Shown here: one piece after another, positions 21,806 to 33,077 of the stretch
How the letters are laid out: each line of letters begins with the position of its first letter
Numbering within the stretch: the stretch's first letter is position 1
Assembly (NCBI GenBank): GCA_030549775.1
Contig: CM060178.1
Coordinates: 72,110,652-72,174,651 of the forward strand
DNA length: 64,000 bases
DNA from: Tamarix chinensis
Taxonomy: Eukaryota; Streptophyta; Magnoliopsida; Caryophyllales; Tamaricaceae
Direction: 5' to 3'
Position numbers and translations under genes: made by a program
Notes under the pieces: model-generated
What the model saw: only the letters and a program-made list of their open reading frames with translations
Database searches by the model: none
What the model was told of the DNA's origin: nothing

Positions 21806-22739
21806 ACATATAGTTCTTACTTACATGGTGTTCCATTATAAGTGATTAGTGTCTTTCCATTTAATTATCACACCATTAAATTTTATCTACTCGAGGGGTA
21901 GAATACGAATCTGGAGACACAAAGGTACACCGGTCATACTGGCTCATAAGAGCAGCATAGTATCCTACCGACTATCAACCTAGGAACGTAAAGGTACCCT
22001 TGTCGTATTGGTACATGAAGGCACATAGTACCCTACCGATAAGGACACCTAATCCATAAGTATGCATACCTTCTAATTAGGTCCGTAGAGCTAAATAAAG
22101 TAAGATGTAGGGCCTGATTGGGGCACTAAGGCACACAAGAAAATTAAGAACAATCGTGGACTAAACTACGTCTTTAGAGTAGCAACCCCTAAAGAGTCAC
22201 CATTTCCAATCTTGAGGTCTTTCACTTTAAGATTAGTATTTTAATTAAGGTGAATGTGAGAAGCTCACATTAATCACATACTTAATCACTTTTATTTGTT
22301 TCCAATATTATGAAGTAATAAGAATCAGGATTAATGTCAGTGTCAACATAAGTAGTCCATTAAGGCCATCTTAGGCTCCAACACTCATACTTAGGAACCT
22401 CAGGTTACAATGATCAAAATGCTCGTAAGGCTAAGACTACCTCGTTACCATCCTTTTCCATCACATAATTCATTTTTAATTATCAACATGCCATAAAAAG
22501 AGAAACACACCATCGTTATACTATTGATTATGAAATTAAGTTACCCTACACACCAAAGGATCATTTTACACATAAAACCTTAACATGCACTTCTAGAATA
22601 ACTGACATCCATTTGCATGCTTAATCAATAATTAATACACTTCCTGCATGTTTGTGAGAATAACAACACCGCATACTTTAATTTACCTAGTTACCCCTAA
22701 ATCATGCATACTCATTATGATACACCCAAATCAACCAAA

Positions 22740-23660
22740 CTACCCCTAGGCCTTATATTGTTCATGCTCATGCTCGAATAGGTGATACTAAGGCAATAAC
22801 CCCTATTATTATATTTAACATCAATTTATTCCTAGCAGGTATGTTTATCAGACCAACCACCATTTTATATGCGAGATTACCAGAATTCCCTGATACCATA
22901 TTTTATTGAATATCATGCTCAAATAAGTATTACTAAAATAATAAACCCCTATTATCATATTTAGCATCAATTTATACTTACCATGCTTGTTTATTAGACT
23001 AATCACCCTTTTATATGAAAAATTACAAAAATACCCCTAGACCATATTTTATTGAATATCATACTCAAATAAGTGATACTTAGACAATAAACCCCTATTA
23101 TCATACTTAGCACCAATTACCACTTATCATGCATATTATTAAGTTAACTCCCATTGCACATGCCAAATTACTAAAATGCCCCTAGGTCATAAAATATCGA
23201 TAATCATGCCCAACAATGTATTACTAACACCACAAAACCCTTATTAGCATACTTAGCACCAATTGTTACTTATCATGCATATTTATTAAGCTAACTCCCA
23301 TTACATATACCAAATTACTAAAATGCCCCTAGGTCATAAAATATTAATAATCATACCCAACCATGCATTACTAGCACCATAAAACCCTTATTAGCATACT
23401 TAGCACTATTTATTACTTATCATACATACTTATTTAGGTAACCTCCATTTCATATGCAAAATTACTAAAATGTCCCTAGAACATAAAATATCATTATTCA
23501 TGATGGAACATGTTTTTTAATGCCACAAACCCCTATTATCATTTTTAACACCACATAACGCTTAGCATACATTTTTATTTAGACGGTTGCCACCATACAT
23601 TTAAATTACCGAAATACCCCTCGGCCATAAAATATTGATATTTCTACTAATACATACATT
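22740..23660 (-). repeat. ~147-bp tandem repeat array in C1
   Basis: The motif aaaatgcccctaggtcataa then aatat occurs at about 23173 and 23320, with aaaatgtccctagaacataa at about 23467 (147-bp steps) and a diverged copy near 23028. Each unit also contains tagcatacttagcac and tatcatgcatatttatta. About five to six units are visible, outer ones more diverged. Confidence 0.8.
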
Positions 23661-24257
23661 TATAATCTACCAAACTCCCATATCCACTCTTAGCATCATA
23701 CATAACACATTAGGCATCCCATTTACGTTTAAACATCATAATGTGTCCAAATGACCAAATTGCCCATAGCGCTTATATTAAGACTATTTCCATTATAAGT
23801 GTCCATACTCATTTATCATAGCATATATATACATATAACACCCATTATCAATATCAAACCCTTTCTTAATCACCCTTTCACACAAATCACATCATATACA
23901 AGATAACATGCTTTTCTTTCTATTTTCTAAGATAACATTAATAATCATAGAATTCTTAATAACACATCATATTTACATAAATCACATACCAAAAACCCTA
24001 ATGTGCTAGCATAATATTATCCATACATTTTAGTGGGGAATAATGGTTACCTTATTGCCAGCAAAAATCAAACTTAACTGGTATCCCATTTTAAAATGCT
24101 TAAGCTTTGTTTTGTAAATTTCATACCTAAAATAATGTCACTAGTGAAATATTACTATTAGATAAGTGAAATAATGATTTTTTTAATATTTATTAAGCAT
24201 ATAATATTACTTAACTATCTTATACCTTAATATGGGATACAATATACAAAATTTACA

Positions 24258-24292
24258 CAGCATAACTCATGTTGTCATGCAGCATGAGCCAT
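24258..24292 (-). other. Conserved hairpin of the C LTR (C1 copy)
   Basis: On the sense (minus) strand it reads GCTCATGCTGCATGACAA then CATGAG, with arms GCTCATG/CATGAG and loop CTGCATGACAA. The same hairpin is at 38159-38183 in C2 and, with loop inverted, at 62164-62189 in C3. Confidence 0.65.
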
Positions 24293-24299
24293 GAAAATG

Positions 24300-25460
24300 G
24301 ACAAAAATTAAAGGAGAAAGGAAGGAGGGGAAGGCTTAAGTAAAAGGGTTAAGGGAGGTGGTGTTGGCAATGGTTGTTTGGTGTAGAGGTAAAGTAGGAG
24401 GTGGGTGTTGATTGGAGGTCGTGGTGAGGCAGCAGAGATGGCGGTGGTGGCTGCAAGTGAAAGGTGCATAGAAAAGAGGGAGAAGAGGAAGAAAGGAAAA
24501 GGAGAGGAAGAGAAGGGGGAGAGGTAGGGTGGTTCGGGTAAAGGGGTGTATAGTGAGGTTGAGGTAGTGTGAGGTGGCTGAGGGGAGGTTGTGATAGCAG
24601 GATAAGTGGGGAGAAAATTCAGCGAAGGGTTGTAGGTGGTGGGTGTCGAGGGGGAGGAGGAGAAAAAAGGAGTTAGTAAGCTATAGGGTAGCTGGTGCTG
24701 AACGCTATGGGTCGTGCAGGGAGGAGGTAGGGTGTAAGAGAGGGCAGTGTGGTGGCTGGTTGGGTTGCGGAGATGGCAGAGAGGGGTGCTGAAGGAAAAA
24801 TAGGGGAGAAAAGGGAGAGAAAAGCGAATAGAGAATCAGGTAGGGAGAAGGTGAGACCGAGGGAGAGAATGGACAGAGAAGGAGAGGAGTAGAAAGGGAA
24901 ATGTGTGGTGTGTAGGTGTTAAGTGGTGTGAGGGTGTTAGAGGTAGGGGTTGGCATGGCAGGTAGGCGATAGGGATGAAAAGGGAAGGGGAAGGGCATGC
25001 GAGGGAAGGGAACCAAGGGATGCAGGGCCAAAAATGGAAAAGAAAGGGATGGGTAGAAGGGTGGAGGTATAGGCTGGAAGTTGTAGGGCAAAGGAGGAAG
25101 AAGATGCAGGCGTGCAAGGGGGAGGGTTTGTTTGGCTTAGGTGTGCAAGCAAGGAGAAGAAGGAAGAATGGAAAGATGACCGTGGAGAAGGAAAAAGGAA
25201 AGGATAAGGGCAGGTCAGCCATGCAGGAGAGGAGAAAAAATAAAGAGGGGGAGATGGGCTGAGCCCAAGGGGGAGAGGAGGAAAAAAGAAAAAGAAAAGG
25301 GACTTGGGCTAGCCCGGGAAAGAGAAGAAAGGAAGGAGAAAGGAAGGGTTGGCCTGACGGGAGAAGGAAGAAAAGAAAAGAAGAAGAAGGGTTGGGATAG
25401 CCCAAGGAAGAAGGAAGAAAAGGAAAAAGAAAGGAAGAAAAAAAAATGGAAAATGGGGGA
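24300..25460 (-). other. Purine-rich (top strand) leader tract of C1
   Basis: About 1.1 kb is almost all A/G on the given strand. The minus strand encodes Pro/Leu/Ser-rich low-complexity frames (for example 24836-25405, 189 residues), with counterparts in C2 and C3. I regard these as composition artefacts; the matching positions identify an LTR region. Confidence 0.7.
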
Positions 25461-25779
25461 AAAGAAAAAGAAAATTATTTCTAGAGTTACAGTTAGAAAT
25501 TAGGCTAAATATGGCTAATGGAAAAAAATATTAAATTAATTTATCCAAAAATTAAAGTATTAATTGAAGAAAATAATTTTGGTAAATTTATGGGCTTTAG
25601 ATTTATTTAAATAAAAAGAGTGAGATAAAATGATAAAAATATTTGTATTAATTTATTAAATAATTCTATCAAATTTTAAAAATCAAAGGTCCACAAATAA
25701 TTAAATTAATAATTTAAGATAAAATTATTCTAAATAAAGGGTTAAATATTTGATTTTAAAAAGAATTTGGGGTGTTACA

Positions 25780-26240
25780 ACATGTCTTCTCAACAATTAG
25801 TTTTTATGTTGTTTCAAACCTAAAGTTTTTCTAGTTTCACATTCACACTAGCTTTCTTCTTCTAAGGATTGTACATTAAAGATCCTAATTCATACACCTC
25901 TTCCCCAACTCTACAATTATAGTATCTAAATGACTTGTTGAAATCTTATTTAGCGTGCATACTTTGTCAGTTTGAGATTCCACCTTTGCAAACATAGAAA
26001 GAATTATCATGTTAAAACATATATAAACTAATTCCCACTATTTTTTTTAATGTGTTAATATTACCTACTCCTCAACTGTATTCTCTAGTTTGAAAAGTAA
26101 ATTTGATTCCTAACATATTCCAAAATCTAATTTAAAGTAATTGATTATATAATAATAGTTTTAGAGAAAGGAATAAAAATTTCAATGCTTTAGAAAAACT
26201 TCGTTGTCAAAGTAACTGGGTCCATAATACTAGCAAACCA
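25780..26240. other. AT-rich spacer, nothing recognised
   Basis: No reading frame, repeat or RNA gene was recognised. I looked for continuation of the MSL pseudogene (exon 3 homology) after C1 and found none. Confidence 0.5.
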
Positions 26241-26690
26241 AATCTTCATCCACACCTAGCTTAATAATTGAATTTGCCCCCATTTGTGTCTCCCTCACTT
26301 TGACTAAGAAAAAGGCCTTCAAATCTATCAGTTTTTTCCAAATCTTTTAGTAGCTTTGAACTTTTAACCTCTTCTTGAGTAGTGAAGAAGTAAGAATAAA
26401 ATAAGGAATTTGATTCTAAAAATGGTTATAGTAAAATGATATTAAATTATAAATAACCTTTGCATTGCTCTCCCTAAGCTCATGTGTTGACTTTCCTATC
26501 ACCTATGTACATTCCCTATCCTAGAGCAGTAGTGGGATGTTACTTAATCCATTAACAACTCTAATGTGCAACTTGTACCTCAAATTTCCTTTATCATTTT
26601 TATCACACTTCTCACAATAGAATGTTTGTCAAATAACCTTGAGTTTCTTCAAACATGTCTTGTAGGCCACATCAAACTACTCACCTACTG
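26240..26690 (-). pseudogene. RPA1-like (replication protein A large subunit) C-terminal remnant
   Basis: On the minus strand, 26670 to 26460 reads AYKTCLKKLKVI, then CEKCDKNDKGNLRYKLHIRV, VNGLSNIPLLL(stop)DREC and IGKSTHEL. 26320 to 26242 reads FFLVKVRETQMGANSIIKLG then VDEDLV. This is the pattern of the C-terminal zinc-ribbon/OB-fold of RPA70-like proteins (YxxC...C.KC....RY.L...V.D......LFDRE....IGKSA.EL). Frames shift and stops occur, so it is a pseudogene. RPA1-like genes are abundant in plants and are carried by some Helitrons; no Helitron ends were identified. Confidence 0.6.
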
Positions 26691-28240
26691 TTTCTATTCC
26701 TGTGACCCACACATTGATCCAAAACTTCCCCACCTAAAATGAACTTGATTAATTGAGTTAGAAAGTATAGAACCATAAACTATTTTTACTTAAATAAAGT
26801 GCATCTCATTTTCTTAAAGTTGTTTAACTATTATGAAAACAAATCTCCCACTTGGAAGCTCCTCCGTTATTGTTTGTGTTAATGATGGTTGCCTCCATTC
26901 ATATATTGTTATTTATGAATATTCTCCTTTAGGTAATCTGTGAATACAAGTTTTTATGAATTTTGATCTTTTGTTCCTATTAAACTAATTAAATGATATG
27001 AATGTTATTAATTATTTACATTTTTTAGAGGTCTTTAATCTCCTCCATATTAGTGTCAAGAATTAACTTTGTCACATTTCAAGTGTTTCATATTCTGACT
27101 TGGTCTGCAATTATTAATCATGTAATTATTAATAACTTAATAAGATTTAGAGACAACAAAATTACTAAGAAATTTACCGTTAAATGTGCTGATTTGATAG
27201 AATCAAAGAACCATAATAAGTTGGTTTAGATTTTTACTTCTAATGTATTCTTTTAATTCTATTGCATAATCTCCCCAGAGTGTGCATTGTACTTTCATTT
27301 GTATGTAAAAATGTATATAAATAAACTGATTTTATGTTGATGATTGTTGGAAGTGTATAATTGTAGTTATTAACTATAACGCACAATTTTACATTTGATC
27401 CTCTAGAACAAAATTGATGTATTTTGTGAGTTGCCCAAACACTTCCTTCTCTTTCAATAAATGTATTGTACAAACTCTTTCAATGATGATTGGCATATAA
27501 TTAATTGTTATTATGTCGATTATGATAAAATATCAAGTTGTTTATAATTTTTAATACTCTGATTGAAACCTATAAGGCAAGTTTGTACTATTGTGGTTAA
27601 TTTCTCAAAATGGTGTGAACTTGAATAGTTGTGTTGGGAATACTCCTATATTTGTGGACAAATTGCACTTTGTGAAATTATTGAAGTAGATGATATTTTT
27701 GAATAAAGTTGTTTTCATTTTCATCTTATTGTCTACTACTATAAAATTATTGACATGGTATAGTTGTACTTTAATAATTTTTCTCTATATTGTTGAATCT
27801 GAGATTGCTTGATTGAAGCATATACTATAGTGCCTTGTTTTATTTAAAGATATTAAATTGTCAAATATGTATATATATTAATAATTATAAATTTAAGGAA
27901 AGAAGAAAAAATATACATTAGAACTTACTTTAGAGTAATGAAATACATATTCTAAACTATATAATTCATTTTAATTGTCATACAAAGGCTTATCATGAAG
28001 CCTTACGAGTCTAAGTTTCATAGACCAATTGCTTTTCGTAGGATGTATTTCATTAAGAATTGTATACATGGTCATTTCTTGGTTTTGCTTATCTAGTGTT
28101 GTTGAATATGCAAATAATTTTAAATATAATGACATAAAATATAATGGACTAAGTTAGTTGCAAATAGTTTCAGTATATCAAGCCATATATCACAATATAA
28201 AGATCCAATATAATTAGAGATGGGAAATAACAAAGTTACT
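26691..28240. other. AT-rich intergenic DNA
   Basis: No gene, RNA or repeat was recognised. The 77-residue minus frame at 27240-27473 lacks any family feature. Confidence 0.5.
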
Positions 28241-28246
28241 TCCAAA

Positions 28247-28505
28247 TTCGTATTACTCAGTTGTGCAAATATTTAAGAAAATGTATCAGTAATATTGTTC
28301 TAAATATGTAATACTATTATAATTATGACAACAATGAATGACAAATAGCTTTTTTAATATTTTTATAAGTATGTAATACTTTTAGTTTCGTATTACTCAG
28401 TCGTGCAAACATTTAAGTAAATGCATGAATAATATTGTTTTAAATATGTAATATTGTTATAAATATGGCAAAATTGAATGCTAAATGTCTTTTTTTTTTA
28501 TAGTG
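28247..28505. repeat. Two-copy ~140-bp tandem duplication
   Basis: ttcgtattactcagttgtgc at 28247 recurs as ttcgtattactcagtcgtgc at 28387. Each copy continues through tgtaatactattataattat-type and gaatgacaaatagcttttt-type sequence. Confidence 0.8.
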
Positions 28506-29419
28506 TTGAGTGCAAATGAAAATACCTATTTGACCAAGACTTCTAACACCAAATTTAAGCATAATTTTTGGGGAGCACTATGCTAATAATAAGATGAGAA
28601 CAATTTTCTGTGAGGGAAGAAAAACATCATGAATGATATATATATATAGACACAATAGAGAGGTTCTAAATATTGTGGATGCACAGATTGATGATGTGGC
28701 AAACATCAGACCGTCGGTTATGACATCAATCCAAACACTAATTGTTTGAACAATGAAAATTGTACACATGTCTTGTATAAACACAACCGGAATAGGAGGG
28801 AGAAAAAGATGCATGTTTTCTTCTTTTATATACAATAAAAGTAGTATGTGTAGAGAACTTCGTTTACTATTTAGGATTTGTTTGATACTAGGGTAATAAA
28901 AGTGCAAAAAATTCTTCATATTTTATATCTTTTATATCAAGTATATAATAACAATAAAAAATATTTTTTAATAAAAATTTACTTTAGATCAAATTAAGAT
29001 ATAAAATAAGTATTTGTCTAATTATTTTAATTTTAAATATACAATATAAAATACTTAAAATATGAAGATAATTTTTCCATCTATATTACCCTCGTACCTA
29101 AAGAACACTTAGGCTTGTCCAAGGAAATGACCAAACAGGAACGTATTTTCCTCTTAACTTTTTTTTTCTGTTTCCTTAAAAGTTTCTGATAACCAAACTT
29201 AGTGTAAAAGAATGGGAACAAAAAAGGGTGTACATGCAGTTTATCGATTTTTCAGCTCTGAAGTGGATCAAAATGGGGTGCCAACAAATCCATACATAAC
29301 AAATCAATAGCCCAACCGAGTACATAGATAGCATCGTGAACAAAAACTACACAACCTATTGGTTCCAAAAACCACCGGCCATCCCCCACCACTCCGAGTG
29401 TTTAAACTTCATTCTTAAT
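28506..29419. other. 3' flank of the MSL gene
   Basis: AT-rich DNA with a short (TA)n at about 28638-28648. It holds the 3' UTR and downstream region of the MSL gene; no distinct poly(A) signal can be chosen. The 113-residue minus frame at 28578-28919 is not recognised. Confidence 0.4.
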
Positions 29420-29627
29420 TTATATCCCATGAAGAAATTTATTAATCTCTAGAAGAAGTTTGTGCTTGTTTTTCTCTTTAATCTCAGGGCACTCAAAATG
29501 CATCATATCTTGAAAGTTGATGACATGTTTGAAATAAACAATAATCTTGACATAGCTTTCCGTAATCTCTTTCACCAGCATGCCTCGAGAGTGCGAACTA
29601 AATCCTTGGTCATTGCTGTTTAGGTAT
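29420..29627 (-). CDS. MSL gene exon 5 (C-terminal)
   Basis: A long polypyrimidine tract (29636-29665 on the opposite strand) precedes acceptor ctag|ATACCT. Joined to exon 4 it reads RYLNSNDQGFSSHSRGMLVK, EITESYVKIIVYFKHVINFQ, DMMHFECPEIKEKNKHKLLL then EINKFLHGI and TAA. The MNFQ-like VINFQ and the final helix fit MSL proteins, though the usual extra tail (LPQEV-type) is absent. Confidence 0.85.
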
Positions 29628-32523
29628 CTAGTCAGAAAAAAAAAAAAGAAAAAGAAAAAAAAAAGGCATATCAAAACTAGGAACGAGTTTAAAATCTAAT
29701 ATTACATACAAGGCATTAAGGTTATATGATTAATTTATATTATTGTGCATACCTTTCAATTCTTGCTCTTAATTCCTCAATACTTGAATCTAGCCAAATA
29801 CCATCAACACTAAACTCCACATAATCATCAGCATCTACATTACCTTTGTAATTTACAATGGGCAGGTTGGTTAAAACCGAATGCGGATATACAATCTCAT
29901 GTTTACTACCAATTTTCGCGAACGTAGTCCTCCAGATTCCTATCCTCTTTACCTCCATCTGCGACAAGCCCATATCAGGACGAAAATCTTAATCAGTTCA
30001 GCTCAACGGTAACACGACCGTAATGCGTATGTAATTGAACTTAATAATAATTAACTGACCTGATTATCAGCAATTTCACATATATCACCAACATCAAATG
30101 GATGCATTACGTATGCAAACATAATTCCTTGAAACATAGCCTTACACGTATCTCCAAATATGAAGGATGCGGCTACCAATGGTGAAGCAATTATGACTAG
30201 TAACTTTGTTGTAGCAATCCTCGTGAGTAGAATCCAGATTATTATCACCACAACAATGATTAATCCTATCATTAGTTTGTTCAAGACATCCACCACCTCT
30301 GTAGCACTCGCTAGCGTTCGTGACAGTGCTAGAGAACTCTGTTGTGACCTGACCTGTAATCGAATTGTCAAGAATCGTGTATACTAGTTTTAGGTTTCAT
30401 CTTTTGAATATGAAAATGAAGCAATTAACAAGCAATTAAACTAGTAGGATTGGTTAGCATTAAGGATTAGCTAACCATCCATGTCTCTAAATCTCCATAG
30501 TGCATGTCAGCTCCTGAAGCTTGTCGTAGTGTCTCATATAAGAGTTTCTGGTCATCTGGGTCTAATTGGGCCCCATACAAGTATTTGATTGATGCCATCA
30601 GGTCTTCCTTGCTCATGATTCTAAGTAACCATAAGTTGTGGAAGATCAGCAGCTTTACTTCATCAGAAACTATAATGTAAGATATAATATCACCACCAAC
30701 TGCTAATGCATAGAGAATTAATCGTTGGTAATGAAGCTTGCTTACTGGTTTGTATTAGGATTTGCCTTGTGCCATTCTTCACAAAACAGAGAAATATCCA
30801 GCTTGGAGAATAATGGTTCAGCAGCTAGAAAGTAGTTGGCCATCAGAACAACATTGTCAGTAGGAATATCCATTTCTTCGTCTTCGTCTTCTTTTTCATC
30901 ATCTCCATGAAGCCTGGTCGCATCCTCAACTAATATTCTCCTTGCCCTTGTCATTTTTCTTGAACTTCTCTCACCATCCTCTAAAATATTCAGTATATCT
31001 ATCTTGGAGGCAAAAACGATCCCAAGCATGTACAATTGAGTCTTAGCTTTCAACACCCGATCTGCGTACCTTTTATAAACCACATTATCTTCCCACACGA
31101 GCACAACACACGCTTTCACAAACCAAAGAATGGCGCAAATTAGAAGACAGACACAAGTCCATGTTCCATAACGGAAGAGATCCTCAGCAGCCTGTGTTGA
31201 GCTCTTAAGGAGACGGGGTTTGAAGTATAAAATCCAAGTAAGAAGAAGAGATATTGAGTTTATAATAAAGCTCATGGTTTTCCTCAGTCCTTTACAGTAA
31301 TAGACTGCATACTTTTGAAACTTTAGCCTTTTCTCTAGCCTATGGAATGACCCACCTGTCCGATGACATAGCCAAGGCATGACACCACAAGCACACTCTA
31401 GCTCTTTGTACAAACGTGCTCTGGCTTCGTATCTCCGCGAGGTCCTTCGCGGGTAAGAATTTGTCCTGGCCGTGCTCCGTCCTGGGCGTTGTTGGCTAAC
31501 TCGGTTATCTTTACTACTAGTGCTCCTCTTTCTATACCTCCTCTGCAGAAAGTAGACCATCAATTGAGTACTCATGGTGATTGCATAGCGGCCTAAGATA
31601 AGGAAAGTAAACACCCTCGCCCATTTCCAAAACTCCAAACCAAATACCACATGTCCTTTAAAATTAGGAAACATTTTGATCATCAAAACTTGTAGAGCCA
31701 AGAAAAGTAGACCGTTGATCATACCAACTAACCCTTCAAAGAAAGCCATTTCATCTTGAGGTATATATTTCGCTACCTGATACCGATGCAATGCGTACCG
31801 AGCCAGCATCGTCCCGACGAAGAAACCAAAGATTATAACACAGATAAGAATCCATTTCCAGATTCGAACATTTCCAATCCCAAGCTCCCGAAAACCTGGT
31901 ATACAGCCAAAAACCCCCAAGTATACAAGGGAGTCGATCAATAAGATCCCAGCACTCCAACCGACAGAAACTACGAGATCATTATTGAATCTAGCTACTT
32001 GGTCCTTGTATGTGAAGAAACCAACCAAGTCTGCTACCAAGTACGCAAGGACCAAGAAAGGGAATGTTGGGACTAAAGTTATAGTACTTGAAATAAGTTG
32101 GTAAAACCAAACACCTAGGACTATACAAATACCAGCGCATACACCAACCATTCCAAAGTAAACATAACAAATTGACCATAGCAGATATCCTATTAACCGA
32201 CAGCACCAAAAAAGGATCCAAGTGAGTCCATTTAGTAATTGTTGGCCTGCAGTACAACATGTGTACCTAACCTTATGAGGTGCTGATTCTCCTGATGCAG
32301 CAAGTGTTGACCCACTAATTACACTGAGATTGATTGGAGAAGTAGCAGAATAGCTTGTGCTGGTATTATTATTAGCTTGTTCTTTGATCTCCGGTAGCTT
32401 TGAATTTGATGTGGAAGTAGTAATGGTCGAGGATGATGATAGCTCTATGCTAAGTTGAGAAGAGGGAACTGATTCGTGGACCGAGACGGTTAAGTAATCT
32501 CTGTCGTCTTCATCCTTTGTCAT
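29420..32523 (-). CDS. MscS-like mechanosensitive ion channel (MSL10-type), about five exons
   Basis: This is probably a plasma-membrane mechanosensitive anion-preferring channel, as known for the MSL8/9/10 class; function here is inferred from homology. Exons on the minus strand are approximately 32523-30746, ~30669-30476, 30353-30060, 29958-29753 and 29627-29420, giving about 890 residues. The N-terminus is Ser/Asp/Glu-rich and predicted cytosolic. Exon 1 holds about five membrane segments, the basic RRYRKRSTSS loop, and the family motif FGLEFWKWARV...LILGRYAI. Exon 3 carries the pore-lining helix and the start of the MscS domain (ATTKLLVIIASPLVAASFIF, FAYVMHPFDVGDICEIADNQ); exons 4-5 complete it (VYPHSVLTNLPIVNYKGNVD). 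It ends at KFLHGI, about 20 residues short of the usual C-terminus. No promoter element is clear. Confidence 0.9.
29753..29958 (-). CDS. MSL gene exon 4 (MscS beta domain)
   Basis: The acceptor gtcgcag|ATGGAG and donor GAAAG|GTATGC define it. The product is MEVKRIGIWRTTFAKIGSKH, EIVYPHSVLTNLPIVNYKGN, VDADDYVEFSVDGIWLDSSI then EELRARIER. The family equivalent reads VEEMNILTTVF...YPNSVLATKPI..YYRSP.M.D.VEF. It joins exon 3 in phase 0. Confidence 0.88.
30060..30353 (-). CDS. MSL gene exon 3 (pore helix and MscS domain start)
   Basis: The acceptor tacag|GTCAGG and donor AATCAG|GTCAGT give 294 bp, exactly 98 codons, phase 0 at both ends. It encodes VRSQQSSLALSRTLASATEV, VDVLNKLMIGLIIVVVIIIW, ILLTRIATTKLLVIIASPLV, AASFIFGDTCKAMFQGIMFA and YVMHPFDVGDICEIADNQ. 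FGDTCK and VMHPFDVGD are highly conserved MSL motifs. Confidence 0.9.
30476..30669 (-). CDS. MSL gene exon 2 (5' boundary uncertain)
   Basis: Translation reads SDEVKLLIFHNLWLLRIMSK, EDLMASIKYLYGAQLDPDDQ, KLLYETLRQASGADMHYGDL then ETWM, with donor ATG|GTTAGC at 30476/30475. Acceptors at tatag|tttctg or gcattagcag|ttggtg both leave two bases before the reading frame, whereas exon 1 with GTAAGC also ends with two bases. The true junction is therefore unresolved, or this copy carries a frame defect. An open alternative runs further upstream (GGDIISYIIVSDE). Confidence 0.7.
30746..32523 (-). CDS. MSL gene exon 1
   Basis: The start codon at 32521-32523 opens MTKDEDDRDYLTVSVHESVP. The frame is open for 593 codons and meets TAA at 30742-30744. 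The donor CA|GTAAGC lies at 30746/30745, just before that stop, so the exon most likely ends after NPNTN plus two bases (phase 2). The end is acidic (EKEDEDEEMDIPTDN), the region that became a microsatellite in the pseudogene. No upstream in-frame ATG with better support was seen. Confidence 0.85.
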
Positions 32524-33077
32524 GGTGGAAGGGTTGATGGGTTCTGGACGTGCTAGTTGTGGGAATCAGATAAAGAGAGGAGTAGCTAGGATACTGCAAG
32601 GAAATAACGGACAGAACAGGGGAAATTGATGGGTTTACAGATACAGAACGGATGGAAGAAAGGGAATGGAAATTACATAGTATGCAGATTCAAAATTTGA
32701 CATTCTAATCGTCTAATATGCTTTTGTGACTCTTGTCTACAGTATATTCAAACGCGGAGAAGAAAGTTGGAGTAGGTAAGTCGGTGTTCATGCTAGCCTT
32801 CCAAATCAACACGCATCATTACAATACTAAGAGAAGAAAAGAAACTTTTAAATCTGTAATATCTTATACCCAAAAATTAATATTTATCACTGTACCAAAC
32901 ATATTATTCAATTAGAAATGTGCAAATAAATTAGTAAGAAAAATTAATGGACTATATATTAAATAAGGTAAAATACAAAGCACCAATCGAAATTTTGTTT
33001 ACCGTACAAAAGGTACTTGTCATTATAGATAATGTTTTTTTAAACCCCCCACCCCTCCCTCCCTCTCCCGATCTGTA
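32524..33077. other. Upstream region of the MSL gene
   Basis: About 550 bp of AT-rich DNA lies between the MSL start codon and the hAT element at 33078. It must contain the 5' UTR and promoter on the minus strand. I could not single out a TATA box with confidence. Confidence 0.4.

Larger units (their letters stand above)
15315..25779 (-). mobile_element. Solo LTR C1 (large LTR, minus orientation), split by A2
   Basis: It begins TGTAACACCCCCCAAATTTT and ends TTTGGGGTGTTACA. Removing A2 and one TSD leaves 4,777 bp (15315-15826 plus 21515-25779), close to plus-oriented C2 (4,957 bp) in content: the CCGGT-type block (21588-21800), a tandem repeat region (22740-23660), the hairpin (24266-24288) and a 1.1-kb purine-rich tract (24300-25440). 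No coding was found. I could not find a matching TSD (left gtttt, right acatg), so the ends may have been altered after insertion. Confidence 0.7.

Noticed and set aside
24836..25405. 189-residue minus-strand protein
   Set aside because: Pro/Leu/Ser/Phe low-complexity frame in a purine-rich LTR tract; equivalent but unrelated frames occur in the other C copies.
15268..26240. Continuation of the MSL pseudogene into exon 3 beyond C1
   Set aside because: A faint similarity (caaacctaaag near 25819) to intron 2 of the gene is too short; no exon 3 sequence follows.
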